From the NCBI GenBank assembly GCA_003116995.1, contig BDSL01000071.1, positions 124,001 to 188,000 of the forward strand: a stretch of DNA of 64,000 nucleotides. The letters are read 5' to 3'. Below the pieces are notes generated by a model. That model was not told where the DNA came from, searched no databases, and saw only the letters and a program-made list of their open reading frames with translations. Source of the stretch: Yamagishiella unicocca (Eukaryota > Chlorophyta > Chlorophyceae > Chlamydomonadales > Volvocaceae). This document shows positions 45,262 through 56,506 of the stretch, in pieces. Numbering within the stretch: the first letter of the stretch is position 1; every line of letters begins with the position of its first letter. A program made the translations under genes and the position numbers.

Positions 45262-48200
45262 TTATTCGAACGGCACGCTCGCCACTCGCGCATCGTCGGC
45301 CTCCTCTCGTACGAAGGTGTAGGCTCGCACACGCTGCCGCAGCTCCGCCGCCGTCGTCGCAGCGACAGCCGCCTGACTCTGGTGCTGCTCCCGCCGCCGG
45401 TGTAGGGCGCGTAGCGCAGCGCGCTGAGACTGCGTCTCGCGACCCGAAGCAGTAAGGCCCACCGGTGGCGAGGCGCGCGATGCCGCCGGGCCGCTCGACG
45501 CAGAAGGCCCGTCTCCGAAACCAGCGGCCGCGCCGCCGCCGCCGTTTCCCCCGGCCGCCATTTTTGAGCCGCCGTTGGCGGCGGCGAGGTCAAACGAGGG
45601 AACCAGCACGCGCTGCTGTTGCGGGTGCCGGTGGTTGCCGTTGTGGCCGGCGCTGCGGCGAGGAGGGGATTGCGAGGACGATCGGCGAGCGGGGTCGTCG
45701 GCGCTGGCGCGGTGGGGGCTCCCCGTGGATCGCCTGGAGGGGATAGCACGGTACAGGGTGCGGGTGTGGGTAGTACTGCAGGCGATCATCGGATCATTGT
45801 TGTTGTTGTACTTGTTACGGTGGGCTCCAGACCTTAAAAAGGTAGAGCCATCGGGCGCATCGCCTGACACTGAAAGAGACGTGTTTCGGCCGTTTGTGCG
45901 CACCACGGGAAGCCTCAGCGCCCACTCGGGTGACCCCACGTGGCAACCCCACGCCCTTGGTTGCGGAACTGCCTTACTCCTACACAACACAACACAACAC
46001 ACACACGCGCGCGCGCACCTGACTGGCGGTGATGGGGAGCGGCTGTGCGGCTCAGAATCGCGGTGGCCGCCTTTGGCCGCCGGCTGATGGTGGTGCTGGT
46101 GCTGCGTCCTGCCCCGATCAGCACCATCCGCGTGTCCTGCTGCGGTCGGGCCCACCGGGAATGGCCAGGGCAACCCCGCAAGGCCCTGCGCGCCAAGAAA
46201 GGCACCGTACGGATAGCCGTACCTGCCCGCATCGAACCCCGCACCGCCTCCCGCCACTGCGTTTGCGGCCATGAAGGGCAGCAGCACCGCCATGGGAGAC
46301 TGGCTGGGGCCGGGCGGCGGCGCGAAGGGCGCCGGGATTTGCGCGGGGCTGCCGGGGTAGGCCGAGCCGTAGGTTGGGAGCGGTGAGCCAAACTCCTGCG
46401 CGACATTGTAGGTTTGTAAGCGGGACTCCAGGGGCGGTCCTAGCGAAGCGGCAGCCGGGGCGGTGCCCCAGGCGGACCGGACCCACTGTGGGTGCACATG
46501 GGGGGTATCCTCGGGTGTGCACAGCACACCCGAGCCCGAGCTGGAAGCCGGTGCCGAGCTGGGCGCCCCTTCAGCCCCAGCGCACCTGCTTGCGCCACGG
46601 CCCCGGTGCGCCGTACAACTCCCCAAGTGTAGGTGACGCCGCCGAAGTCGCCGCCGCCGCCGCCATCACCGTCGCCAGCTGCATCGCGTACCGATCCCGC
46701 TGCGAGCGCGTCTCGCTGCTGAGCTCCATCAGCCGCTCGTTCTCGTCGCGAGCCGCAGTCAGCTGCGAGCGAGCCCGGTCCAGGTCAGCTCGGAGCTGCG
46801 TGAGCTGCTGCTCGGGTGAGGGCTCAGCCGACGTCCCCGCACCGCCCGCGCCCTCCGCTGCTGCCTGCGGCTGGGGCGGCCCGGACGCTGAAGAAGCGCC
46901 CTGCGCGGTCGCCCCCGACGGTACCCCTGCCGCCGCCGCTCCCAGGCCGTCGCCGCCGCCGCCGCCACGACCGTCACCTCCGCCACCACGACCGTCGCTT
47001 CCACCGCCACGACCGTCGCCGCCGCCAGCTGCCACGACCGCCGCAACCGCCGCGGTGGCCGCCTGGTGCTGCATGGCGCGCCGCCGTAAGGCCCTGTTGG
47101 CAGCGGTCAGCTCCTTGACGCGCAGGCGCAGGAAGGCCGCCTCCGCTGCGGCCGCGGCTTGGGTTTCGGAGCCGGGCCCTGCCCCTGCGCCAGCCGCTGT
47201 GTTGGAGGGCGCCGACTCGGCCTGCAGGGCGGCGGAGCGCGCCGCCTGCAGCTGTCGCTGGAGAAGCTCCACGTGCTCCATGGCCTGCAGTGTCGGGAGT
47301 AGCGGGTTGAGAGAGCGGGGGCGGAGTTGTGGGGTCGGGAGTAGCAAGCTGGGAGAGCAGGGGCGGAGTTGATCGGGTGGCCAACACGACGCACAGTTGT
47401 TGAAGTACGAGCGATTTGCGTGCTGAAACCGGGCTGCCGGGTTGGGTCCCCACACCTGCCCTACGGACCCACCTGCTGCAGGTCCTTGTCGCTCTCTTCC
47501 AACTCCGCCAGCATCGCTGCGGCGTTGTAGCGTCTGCCGAAGTCCTCGGGCCCTCCACCCCCCTCGTCGTCCTCCAGCCCCCGCCGCCACGCCAACGCCT
47601 GCTGCTGCGACTGGCGCTGCATGAGCACGCTGTCCGCCGCGGCGCCCGCCGCCGCCTGTAGCGCCTCCATCTCCGACCTCATCACCGCCAGCGTGCTGCG
47701 CAATCGCTGGTTCTCCGCCTCCGCCTCCGCAAGCACCGTGCTGCGAGGGGTGCGCAGTCGCCAAGGGTGAAGCATCAAGGGTGAAGCTGTGGGGTTTAGG
47801 GTTTTAAGCGAGCGGAGTATCACAGGTGGAGTATCAGGCCGCGGGTTTGTGGATCCAGGCAAGGCCGGAGGCTTACAGCGTTGCAGGCGGCAGGCTCAGC
47901 GGCGGCGTGATCAACAACGCGAGGTTACCCAGACTCTTACACTTAATCAGCACTTGCCAGGCTGGTACACTGCCGGTGCATTGCCCTTGCAATGTACCAA
48001 GGTTTGGACCCCGCTGCTTCCAACCTCCCGCTGCTCCCAATCTCCCGCTGCACACACCTCGAAACGCCCTGCAGCTCGGGCTGGTCCGGACTGGTGGGTT
48101 GCTGCTGCTGTCCATCGGCCGGCGCCAGGCGTGAGCGGTTAGGCGGTCGCAGCAGGCTGTCCAGCCCCTCCTTGGAGTGCCGCAGGTACTGGGCAGCGCG

Positions 48201-51200
48201 CGCCGCGGCAGCCGCCGCGGCTGACGCCGCAGCTGCTGCTGGGCTCCAGGGACGGGGGAAATCCTAACGGGAGGGACAGTTGACCGTTAGCGCATCTAGA
48301 CAGGATTCCTTTGTTCGGAGCCTGGATCACGCAGTTCCCCGAGCTGCTAACTGCGCTATCGGAGCTCCCCACAGCAGGAGGGAGAGGTCGGGACCGTACG
48401 CATAGGAGCAGCGGAAACCACAACCAACACACCTGCATCCCTCCGCCGGCCGCCGTAGCCCCCGGCCCCGCTGAAGAAGGGCCCAGCCAGAACGACGCCG
48501 AGCTGCGCGGCGAGGGCGGCAGGTCCAGCAGCGGCGAGGCACCGAAGTCGGGCAGCGAGTCGTGGGAGTCCTGCAGGCGCGGACCCGCACGTGCAGGAGC
48601 CTTCGTGGGCCTTATGCTTCGAGGACAGCAGCGGCAGTGTGCGCGGAGCCGTACAGTTGCCGGCAGTTTCTGAATGGAGGAATGGAGATCACCTGTCCGC
48701 GCACCTGCAAAGCTGCCAGCGATAGCGCGGCCGGCTTGCCAAGGTACGGCACCGCCATCGGCTGCCTCGGGCGCTGCTCCGATGGCGGTGCGTCACGCAG
48801 CGGCGAGGGGGGCTCCCCCTCCACTGCGGTTTCCCTCTCTTCGACGCCCTCCAAGGCAGCTCTGTATCGTGCCGCCGCCTGCTGGCGGGCCCTCACAGCC
48901 TCGCTGCCAGCCCCGCCACCGCTGGCCGCCTGCAACACGGCACCGCAGGCAGCGGCGTAAGCCAGCGCAGTGCAGTTAGTCGGGACCGGAAGGTATGGCT
49001 CGGTGGCCAGTGGGGATGGCACCGATAGGCATCCCTGTCCGGAGCCGCAACCCCCTCTTAAGGGCTGCGTCGGCCGTGGATTCGCGGATTCTCTTATAAA
49101 CCCCCTCTGCCGCTGCCGCCCAAACTCACGTCCGCGCCGCTGGGCCCTGCCTGCTGCACCCCCGCCTCCAGGGCGCCCACTCGCCGCTCCAGAGCCTGCT
49201 CGCGTCCCGAAGACATCTGAAGCTGCTCCTGCAAGCACAGGCCCGCGGAATGGTTGGTAAAGAAATGAAGAAATGCACGAGGGCGCGGCGCCGGGTCAGG
49301 CGCGCAGCTCTAAACCAACCCTACACGCGAGCAGCATGCAAGCCGGCGTTTGGGCCAGCAGGAAGCCGAGATATGTGGCATTCCCATGCCCATGGCCCTG
49401 CTTGGATATGCAGGCGCGGAGGGAGCCCAGACAGGCTGCCCTCCACCGCCGCTGCCGGCCGCACCCTGGCAGCTGCCAGCTCCGCCCGCAGGTCCCGGAC
49501 CTCGTCGCCCCGCGTGCTGGTGACCTGACGCAGTCGCCTCTCCTGGTGGGTGCGCGTCGGGTGGACAGAGTGGGTGGGTGGGTGCGTGTAGAGTGGACAG
49601 AGGAAGGCCGGGTGGGTGTAGAGTGGCTGTGTGGCAGATAGGTGTAGGGCGAACATGAGGGAAGCAATGGGGCGGGCACACCTTGTGGGTCTCGACGGCG
49701 TGATGATGATGGGCGTAAAGGCTACTGCCATCTATCGGAGCTGAATACAAGGGTCTGGGTTATGCTAGGATGTGGGTTATGCTAGGTTCTGGGTTATGCT
49801 AGGATCTGGGTTATGCTAGGATCTGGGTGCGCGCAAATGGATCTAACTGAGCCCACGACGGTCCCCGGACCCACCGCGTCATCGCGGTCCCGTCGCAGCG
49901 CGTCCATTGCCGCCGCCGCGGCAGCCCTCTCTTCCACCAATTGCTGCTCCAGGGCGGCTGTCCTGGGCTGTGGCGGCACAGCAAGGAGAGGAAGGATTGG
50001 ACAGGTTGGGCAAACTAATGCGCACAGCCGTAGAAGGCTGCCAAACAGCGTGCATATAAGGATTACAGGCGGTGCAACACCGTAGCCAGCTAGAAGCGGC
50101 CTAGACGCCCTGGGGTGCCCGTTGCCCTGATCGATGTGTGCCCTGATCGATGGCCCCCCTCACGATGCGCGCTGTGCTAGGTTGTCAGTACCAGTACCTC
50201 CTCCGTCAGTGCCCCTACCCCGCCCAGGGCGCCTTTGCGCCGGCCGCACCCTCAGCTCCTCCCGCGCGGCCCGCAGCTGCGCCCGCAGGTCCTGCACCTC
50301 CTCCTCCAGCATCGAGCTGCGGCCTGCGGAACGCCGGGGACAGCGCCCAGGCACGGCAGTGGGGCACGGCACGGGGGTAAGGTAAGGAGCCGAGGCGCAC
50401 GGCACGGGGGTAAGGAGGCGAGGCACACGACACGGGGGTAAGGAGGCAGGCAGTGCGTCCGAAGCCGCACCAAACACGGGTTATGAACCCGGCACGCAGT
50501 CCTGGCACCGATTGCCAGCACCGCGCAAGACAAGGCACGAGCCCTACAAGCCACACGTCGCGGCCGCACAACAAGGGCCCCACCCGCCGCCGCGCATGCG
50601 CACCGCACCCGCCGCCGCCTCCCCAAGGGCCCGCAGCGCCGCCACCTCCTCCCCGTGCCGCCGCTGCAGCAGCGCGATGTCGTCCAGACACTGCTCCCTC
50701 AGCTCGTCCAGGCACTGCTGCGCGTTGGCGAGCTGCTGAGCGAGCTGGGCCCTATGAGCGTCGTATGAGTCGCTGGCAAGCTGCGAGGCCGGGACGTAAC
50801 AGAACAAGGCAGGTGGGGCGTGACACGTGTGGTCCAACAGAGCGCTGTGTGCGGATGATCGGCATGGCTAGTGACAGATAGTGGTGGTGGACTTTGGCGG
50901 CAGGCGGCCCAAACGATAGATATCACATATGCTTCTGGGCGGTGAGCGCCCTTGATGTACGGAGGCGGCCCGACGGGCCAGCCCCGCCCGTCCGAGTCGA
51001 CGTCAGCTGCCGCATCCGACGCAGCATTCCCCCCGCCCCATCGCGCCCGCATCGGCGCCCTAGGTAATAAACGGGCTTTCCTCACAAAAGCCCCATCGCA
51101 CCCGCAGTTTGTGCTGCGCATCCACGTTATGCTGCTGCAGCTGTCGCACGGTCACGTCATGATCCCGCGCCCGAGCCTCCAGCTCCAACTCCAGCCCCCG

Positions 51201-53515
51201 TAGCGTTACATCGCGTTCGCGAAGCGAGGACCGGGCAGCCTGCCACGCGTGAGGCCGGAACAGCAGATGGGCGGTAAGAAGACCGAGTTCGTTGCAGGGA
51301 GGGTGGCTGATGGCGCAAGAGCTGTCGTTGTGATGGCGAAGGGGGGGGGGTGCAGGGCGCTGCTGGTGGCGCGCATGCCCGGGCCGCAAGGGGGTACTCA
51401 GCCGTGCGTTGAGGCGTGGCACAGTGTGGAACACGAGTTGAGTACGCGACACAGTGCCTTACCTCTGCTTGCTGCGCCGCCTGGGCCTCCCGGTCCGCGG
51501 CCTGCTGCAGCTCCACTTGGCGCTGATCAGCGAGTCGTGCGGCAGCGGCGTATGCCTGTGGAGGCGGGGCACCAAGTGAAAGGGTGCGGAAGGCGCAGCG
51601 GCGATGGGACGAGTGGCGGGAAGCGCGGTCGTTAGCGGCAGCGGTACTTGCTGCAGCTCCTAGCTGACGTCATCGCGAGCCGTGGCAACAACAACACAGT
51701 TGACAAGCGTCAGTCGCAGGAAGACGGAAGCGTGTCGGGCGCACGGGAGCAAAGTTCCGGAGCGCAAAGCTCCCGTTGTGTAATCCTGTCCGCTAGTCAA
51801 TCCGCAGGCTGACCCACATGGCACCTCACTCCGTCTGCTCTCAGCGCCAAGGCCCCACACGTTGCTCCTGTTCCCAGCTCCGACCCACATGGCACCCCAC
51901 TCCGTCTGCTCTCAGCGCCAAGGCCCCACGCTTCGTCCCTGTTCCCAGCTCCGAGACCCACCTGCTTGAGGTCAGCCACCTCCTCCTGCAACGCCTCCTG
52001 CGCCTCCTGCAGCTGCTGCTGGAACGCCGCGTTGAGGGCCCGCCGCTGCCGCTCCGCCTGCTCGCGAGCTTCATCAAGCTCCCGCTGTGGAAAACACGTG
52101 GCGGAACCCGGCTAGGTAAGGCTTCGCTGATATGCCACCTACTAGGTGTGCTTGGACGTGACCCCCTATCAGGTTTCGGATCCCGCGACAACCGCCCCTT
52201 CCAGCAATGTCCCTTAGCGGTGGTCTTCCTCCTCCCATTCAGCACCCCGCCCCAACATCTGTCGCCCGCGGGGTCCCCGCCCCTTTTCGTCTAGCCGCCG
52301 CCGATTTAGCTTAGCCGCCGAAGGTCGACATACGACCTTCGTCTTTCGTATCCTCACCCCAGTCCTCCAGCATGCATCTCGAAACATCTTTCCTAAACGG
52401 GTTTTTTCTCGCATCCACGGGTCTTCCTCGAAGCCCCAACATCTATCGGACACCGACCTGCAGGCCTCGTCGCGTGGCTTCCGCCTGCTCCTTTTGCCGC
52501 AGCAGCGCCTCAGCCCGACCCAGCCGCTCCTCCTCCAGCAGTTGAGCCAACTCTGCGCGTTTGGCAGCCAGCACAAAGTCCTGCTGCTCCGCGGCGGCGC
52601 GGGAGTTATGCAGCTCTGCGATTGCGTTTCGGGTAAAAGGAGAGGATGAAGGTCCTAGGACATGGCGTTGGAGCGTGAGCCCGTCATATCCCACCCCACC
52701 GCACACCGGCCACCACTCCGTTGCCCATCACACGGCCATGCGCTGCCCCATGTGTCCGGACCATCCCTTGCTTGGCGTTGGCACATTGCAGCGCCCTCCG
52801 CCTGAACAGCTGTACGGCAGCTCGCTTCCGTTGTTGCGTGGACTCGCTATGGACTCGCTATGGACTCGCTATAGTGCCCGTTCCTTTGCCCCCGTCACTA
52901 CGCAGGCTGCCCGGGTATCAGAGGGCGCGTTCTTGTCCTCCATCATGTTCGGCACATGGCCTTGCTCTTGGAGAACGCCTCGCATGCACGCACCCGAGTG
53001 TAGACTAGCGGCCAGGACCTCCAGCTCCGTCACCCGACTCCGCAACGCCGCCTCCTGAGCCAGGTTCTCAGCGGCTGTGTCGTCATATGCTGCGAGCTCC
53101 TCATCCCGCTGCCGCAAGAGGTCGAGGTTGTACGTGAAGTCGGATTTAAGAGCCTCGAACTGCGAGGTGTGGATCATTAAACCGGCAGGAGGACACGTTC
53201 ACCGCGGTACTATTGCAGCTGAAGGTTGAGGGCCGCTGGAAAGGACCACGTGCATGCATGGAGCTAACTGAAGGGGCCACCAGCACTTGAACAGTAAAAC
53301 CCCATCCAAGTTAGCACCTGTTCTGTGAGGGAGCCCAGCTCCTGCTCTCGAGTTGCCAACTGTGTATGGAGGGGTACACGGCGGGTTCAGGGCCCGAGGC
53401 CACCGCATATGCCTCTCTTAAAACTAACCTGCTGTTCCAGAGATTGCAGCGTCTTGTTGCGGAGCTCCGCCAGCTCCTGCTCCCGCCGCTGGAGTTGCTC
53501 CAAACCGTCGACCAT
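45262..53515 (-). CDS. Coiled-coil protein resembling CCDC57 (centriolar/ciliary)
   Basis: Nineteen exons give 1265 aa: 53515-53429, 53359-53318, 53159-52994, 52615-52458, 52084-51962, 51555-51463, 51239-51102, 50780-50609, 50323-50250, 49967-49875, 49542-49465, 49228-49130, 48929-48705, 48570-48433, 48263-48058, 47740-47473, 47284-46586, 46485-46019, 45733-45262. An in-frame TGA just before the ATG fixes the start. Residues 1-440 are almost continuous coiled coil with heptads (REQELAELRNKTLQSLEQQL, RELDEAREQAERQRRALNAA). The segment FEALKSDFTYNLDLLRQRDEELAAYD is the feature most like the conserved N-terminus of CCDC57, a centriolar-satellite/microtubule protein needed for ciliogenesis in animals. 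More coiled coil lies at about 630-720 and 720-950, with Ala/Gly/Pro-rich linkers; the last 310 residues are disordered and basic. The junction 46586/46485 is the least certain: GTACGG in 46586-46610 with acceptor at about 46548 would also keep frame. Confidence 0.72.
45793..45880 (-). repeat. SINE-like dispersed repeat, copy C
   Basis: The best preserved copy. The + strand shows TTGTTGTTGTACTTGTTACG, GGGCTCCAGACCTT, GTAGAGCCATCGGGCGCATC and CTGACACTGAAAGAGACG. It lies in the last intron of the CCDC57-like gene. Confidence 0.7.
49069..49097 (-). repeat. 29-bp dispersed repeat, copy 2
   Basis: Exact reverse complement of 14626-14654. It lies in the intron just after the 49228-49130 exon of the CCDC57-like gene. 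Confidence 0.8.
49757..49828. repeat. Intronic minisatellite, 17-bp unit GGGTTATGCTAGGATCT, about four to five copies
   Basis: Head-to-tail copies in an intron of the CCDC57-like gene. Confidence 0.9.
51817..51955. repeat. Direct duplication of about 66 bp in intron
   Basis: Two copies beginning ACATGGCACC(T/C)CACTCCGT and ending TTCCCAGCTCCGA lie directly before the 3' edge of the 52084-51962 exon on the + axis. Confidence 0.85.
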
Positions 53516-53977
53516 TCATACGGTCAAACTGCCTGCCTAGCCTAACATCCGAATTATTTCTGCAGAGAGGTACAATATTATATCCTCCAACCTGATTGAT
53601 TGTTTGGCTTTCCGCAAGGAGTGGGCGAGTACAATTTATAACTCATTGCCTCACTCGCGCTTTGTGCGACACAGGTTTTCCGTACACCCTAATGTGACAT
53701 ATGAGCATTAAGTAGAAAATTACAAAGCAGCGTGGCACGCGCGGCAGTATTTTGATGTATGGTCAAGCGGTCAAAAGCCGTACAATGCTGGGAAAGTAAT
53801 GCGCATCGTGAAGTCATTGCCTGCTATTCAAAAGTATACTATATCTCATATTGATCCCTGATATATACATTCTAGCTTTTTAATTTAGTCACCGTCTCAC
53901 GCACGTCGCTGCACATTGTTTTCGCACCTCTAAGAGACAAAGTCGAAGCAAGTTGCATCGTACTTACCTTAAATACA
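53516..53977. promoter_or_regulatory. Bidirectional promoter region of two ciliary genes
   Basis: Only 462 bp separate the start codons of the CCDC57-like gene (-) and CFAP298 (+), which point apart. The stretch is clearly AT-rich (53560-53900) against GC-rich exons on both sides, and includes TGATATATACATTC near 53860. Shared regulation, for example during flagellar regrowth, is inferred from layout and gene identity only. Confidence 0.6.
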
Positions 53978-56506
53978 ATGGTGCTCCTTCATATGAAGGT
54001 GAGGCAACGCGCCTGGAGGCTTGGGCCGCGTCGCGGGCATGCGCGCTTCTCGAAACTTGTATCTGGAAGCTTGCGTGTTCATCGAGCAACCCTTGTGACC
54101 CAATTGCAGCGGTCTGACTTGGATCAGTTTCTGTATGAAACTACCATCAACTCAACTGTTGAGGAAACAACGCGACAGCTGGCGGAGGTGCATAACCTCC
54201 GTCACCGCATCGAACGGCTTAAGGCAGAGGGCGAGGAGCTAGCGAAATATGGCCCCGCCAAGCGTCCGGATCAGCAGGGGATAGATCAGTACCAGGAGAC
54301 TCCAGTGGAGAAGGGGCCCCACTACGAGATGGACCCCACGGGCCGGCGGACAGGCAACGGTAGGGCAAGCGAGGGACACTGAACGCCCGGGCGTCCTTGT
54401 CACTACTTTATCGGGTTCAGCGAAGGGAATGGCCTGCTGCATATGGACATCATGCATGACAGGACGTGGTAGCAAGGGTGGCCCATTCAAGGGTCCGAGA
54501 CCCAACCCCAAGGCCCTAGGCCTGCACGGCATGCGTCCTGAACAGCCTGTGTATGCCTGCCGCTGAATCCTCACGCTGCCATGTTTGCCTTACAGCTTGC
54601 GATCCTGCGGTTGCCAAGGTGCTGGTCAGGACGCTTGAGGAGGCTGTCGCGGTAGCCCACAAAGTACGATAGGAGGCGGGCATACAGCGGGCAGGGAGGA
54701 TCTTGAGCTTGGGAGGACTGGGCAGTAACGTTGGGGCGCTTCACTTACTGCACACGTGCTCAAGCGGGCTGGGATGTTCCACTTTCTTCCCACCCGCATC
54801 CGCCCTTTGGCACATGTCGTGCTTTGCTGGGCGCTTCAGGACATGGGAGTGTGAACCCTCCTCGCTTAGGCTCGAATGGGTTTGAGCTCGAATGGGCTCG
54901 CTTAGGCTCGTGCCTGATTGCCATACCCTGGCGATGCCGACACGTGTGGTCATACCGCATCTCGTGTCGCACCGCAGGACCAGGTGGCGAAGAAGGTGCC
55001 GCTGGCGAGGCCGGCGCTGCAGGAGGCCATCGACAACGTGCGCGGTGCCGTCATGATCTGCTACCCTATGGGTCTGCCCGAGTGGGACCCAGTGCGGCAG
55101 GGGCTGGAGGACAAGGAGGACCTGTCCGGCACCTCGGTGAGCAGGTGCCGGCCTATGGAAGGAGGGTTGTAGGTAAAAAGTCAGTGAAGCGGGAGTGTGT
55201 TGTGGCAACAGGACAGGAGAAATGAAAGGGCACATGGAATACCATGCGGCGCTTGGGTGCCCATTAACCAGCATGCGTCACGCCAATCACGATTACCATG
55301 AAACGTGTGTCAAGGTATCATGGAGCCGCGTGTGGGTGAGGCAGCAGTCAGACAAGGGATGGCTACCTGGCAGCAAAGGGCAGGCACACCAGCGGCGGCG
55401 GTGTTGTCTGTTGGTGTCACGGATGAGACGTATAGACCGGAAGGTTAGGGAGACGCTGCGCTTCCTAGCCCGCATGTAATTTGCTCGCAACGCACTCCCT
55501 TTATTTGGCCCACCGCGCACGCATGCCCTAAGCCGACGTTCGCTTTGCCGAGGTTCACACGGCAAAGCCAACGTCGAAAGCTCCTCTTGTCTAATGGTGG
55601 GGTGCTTAGTCCTGGATTACACGTCCCTGGTTGTTGGCTGCTGCAGTATGGCGCGGACGATTTGCCCGCTGATATTGCGACGCTATGGTTTGCCGGCAAG
55701 CAAATGCTGCCGGAGAAAAAGCTCAGCGAGTATCTTGGCCGGCACGAGAAGACAAAGGCGGTCGTGAAGCTGCAGAAGAAAGGACAAGGCGCCCCAGCAC
55801 GGGAACCGGTGGGTCCTGGGTTGCACGCAGTTGTACTCACTTTCCATCAGGTCAGGAAGAACACGGTTTACGCTGGTTGTGCAATGCCGCTTATGTGTCA
55901 GGTCGAATGATGCCCGGTGTGCTAGGTGGGGAGTATCCAGGGTGCGCGTATGGTGTGCATTTTGGGGGCACCCACGACTCCTTTTAGCTTGGGCCGCGGC
56001 TGCTCCCAGCTTCAACCGCGGGGTACGTAGCCTTACTCATTGTTGTAATCGCGCAAACCTCGGTGCCTGCATTGTAAGTGTTACTGCACGTCTGCATTCT
56101 CCGTGGCGTTCGCATGCACCATAACCTTGCTCCGTGGCGTTCGCATGCACCATAACCTTGCTCCCGCGCCTGCCTGCCTGCCTGCCCACCTCGTCGCGGG
56201 CCCAGGCCGTGGACCAAGAGACGCAGAAGGCCATGATGGCCTTCTACTACAAGAAGCAGGAGGAGCAGAAGGTGCGGCGCGCAGCGCACACTTTTGCAGA
56301 AGGCTGCGGGGTGCATTTGGCTTTGATAGGTTACTCTTCGTCCCGTGTGTGCACCACGCCTGGCCTTTCATATCCCTGCCATATCCCTGCTGATGCAGAA
56401 ACTGGTGGAGGACGAGGACGACAGCTACGCGAACTCCTCATGGGCAAACCCGAACTCTTTGAAATCGCACTTTGCCGGGGTGCAGGCGGTTCGGCTACCC
56501 AAATAG
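53978..56506 (+). CDS. CFAP298: CFAP298 / C21orf59 (Kurly) orthologue, dynein arm assembly factor
   Basis: Seven exons give 277 aa: 53978-53998, 54110-54359, 54596-54663, 54978-55136, 55647-55808, 56206-56271, 56399-56506. The protein follows the family from the first residues (MVLLHMK) through VEETTRQLAEVHNLRHRIER, TGRRTGNACDPAVAKVL, the hallmark LQEAIDNVRGAVMICYPMGL, EWDPVRQGLEDKEDLSGT, YLGRHEKTKAVVKLQKKGQG, APAREP, EDEDDSYANSSWANPNSLKS and the C-terminal HFAGVQAVR. In animals the protein is needed for axonemal dynein arm assembly and planar polarity of cilia; loss causes primary ciliary dyskinesia. The Chlamydomonas orthologue is known as FBB18. Length is close to the human protein. It is transcribed head-to-head with the CCDC57-like gene. 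Confidence in family is very high. Confidence 0.96.
56098..56160. repeat. Direct duplication of 31 bp in CFAP298 intron 5
   Basis: Two perfect copies containing CCGTGGCGTTCGCATGCACC, followed by a short TGCC run leading to the exon 6 acceptor. Confidence 0.9.

Noticed and set aside
46118..46522. 134-codon minus-strand frame overlapping the CCDC57-like gene
   Set aside because: It is the +1 shadow of exon 46485-46019; the other frame is the one that joins in phase on both sides.
47785..47812. TTTAGGGTTTT telomere-like motif
   Set aside because: Only one and a half units within an intron; not an array of the algal TTTTAGGG repeat.
54835..54910. Possible tRNA-like sequence (GGCTCGAATGGG repeats)
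   Set aside because: It is a short direct repeat in a CFAP298 intron with no cloverleaf pairing.
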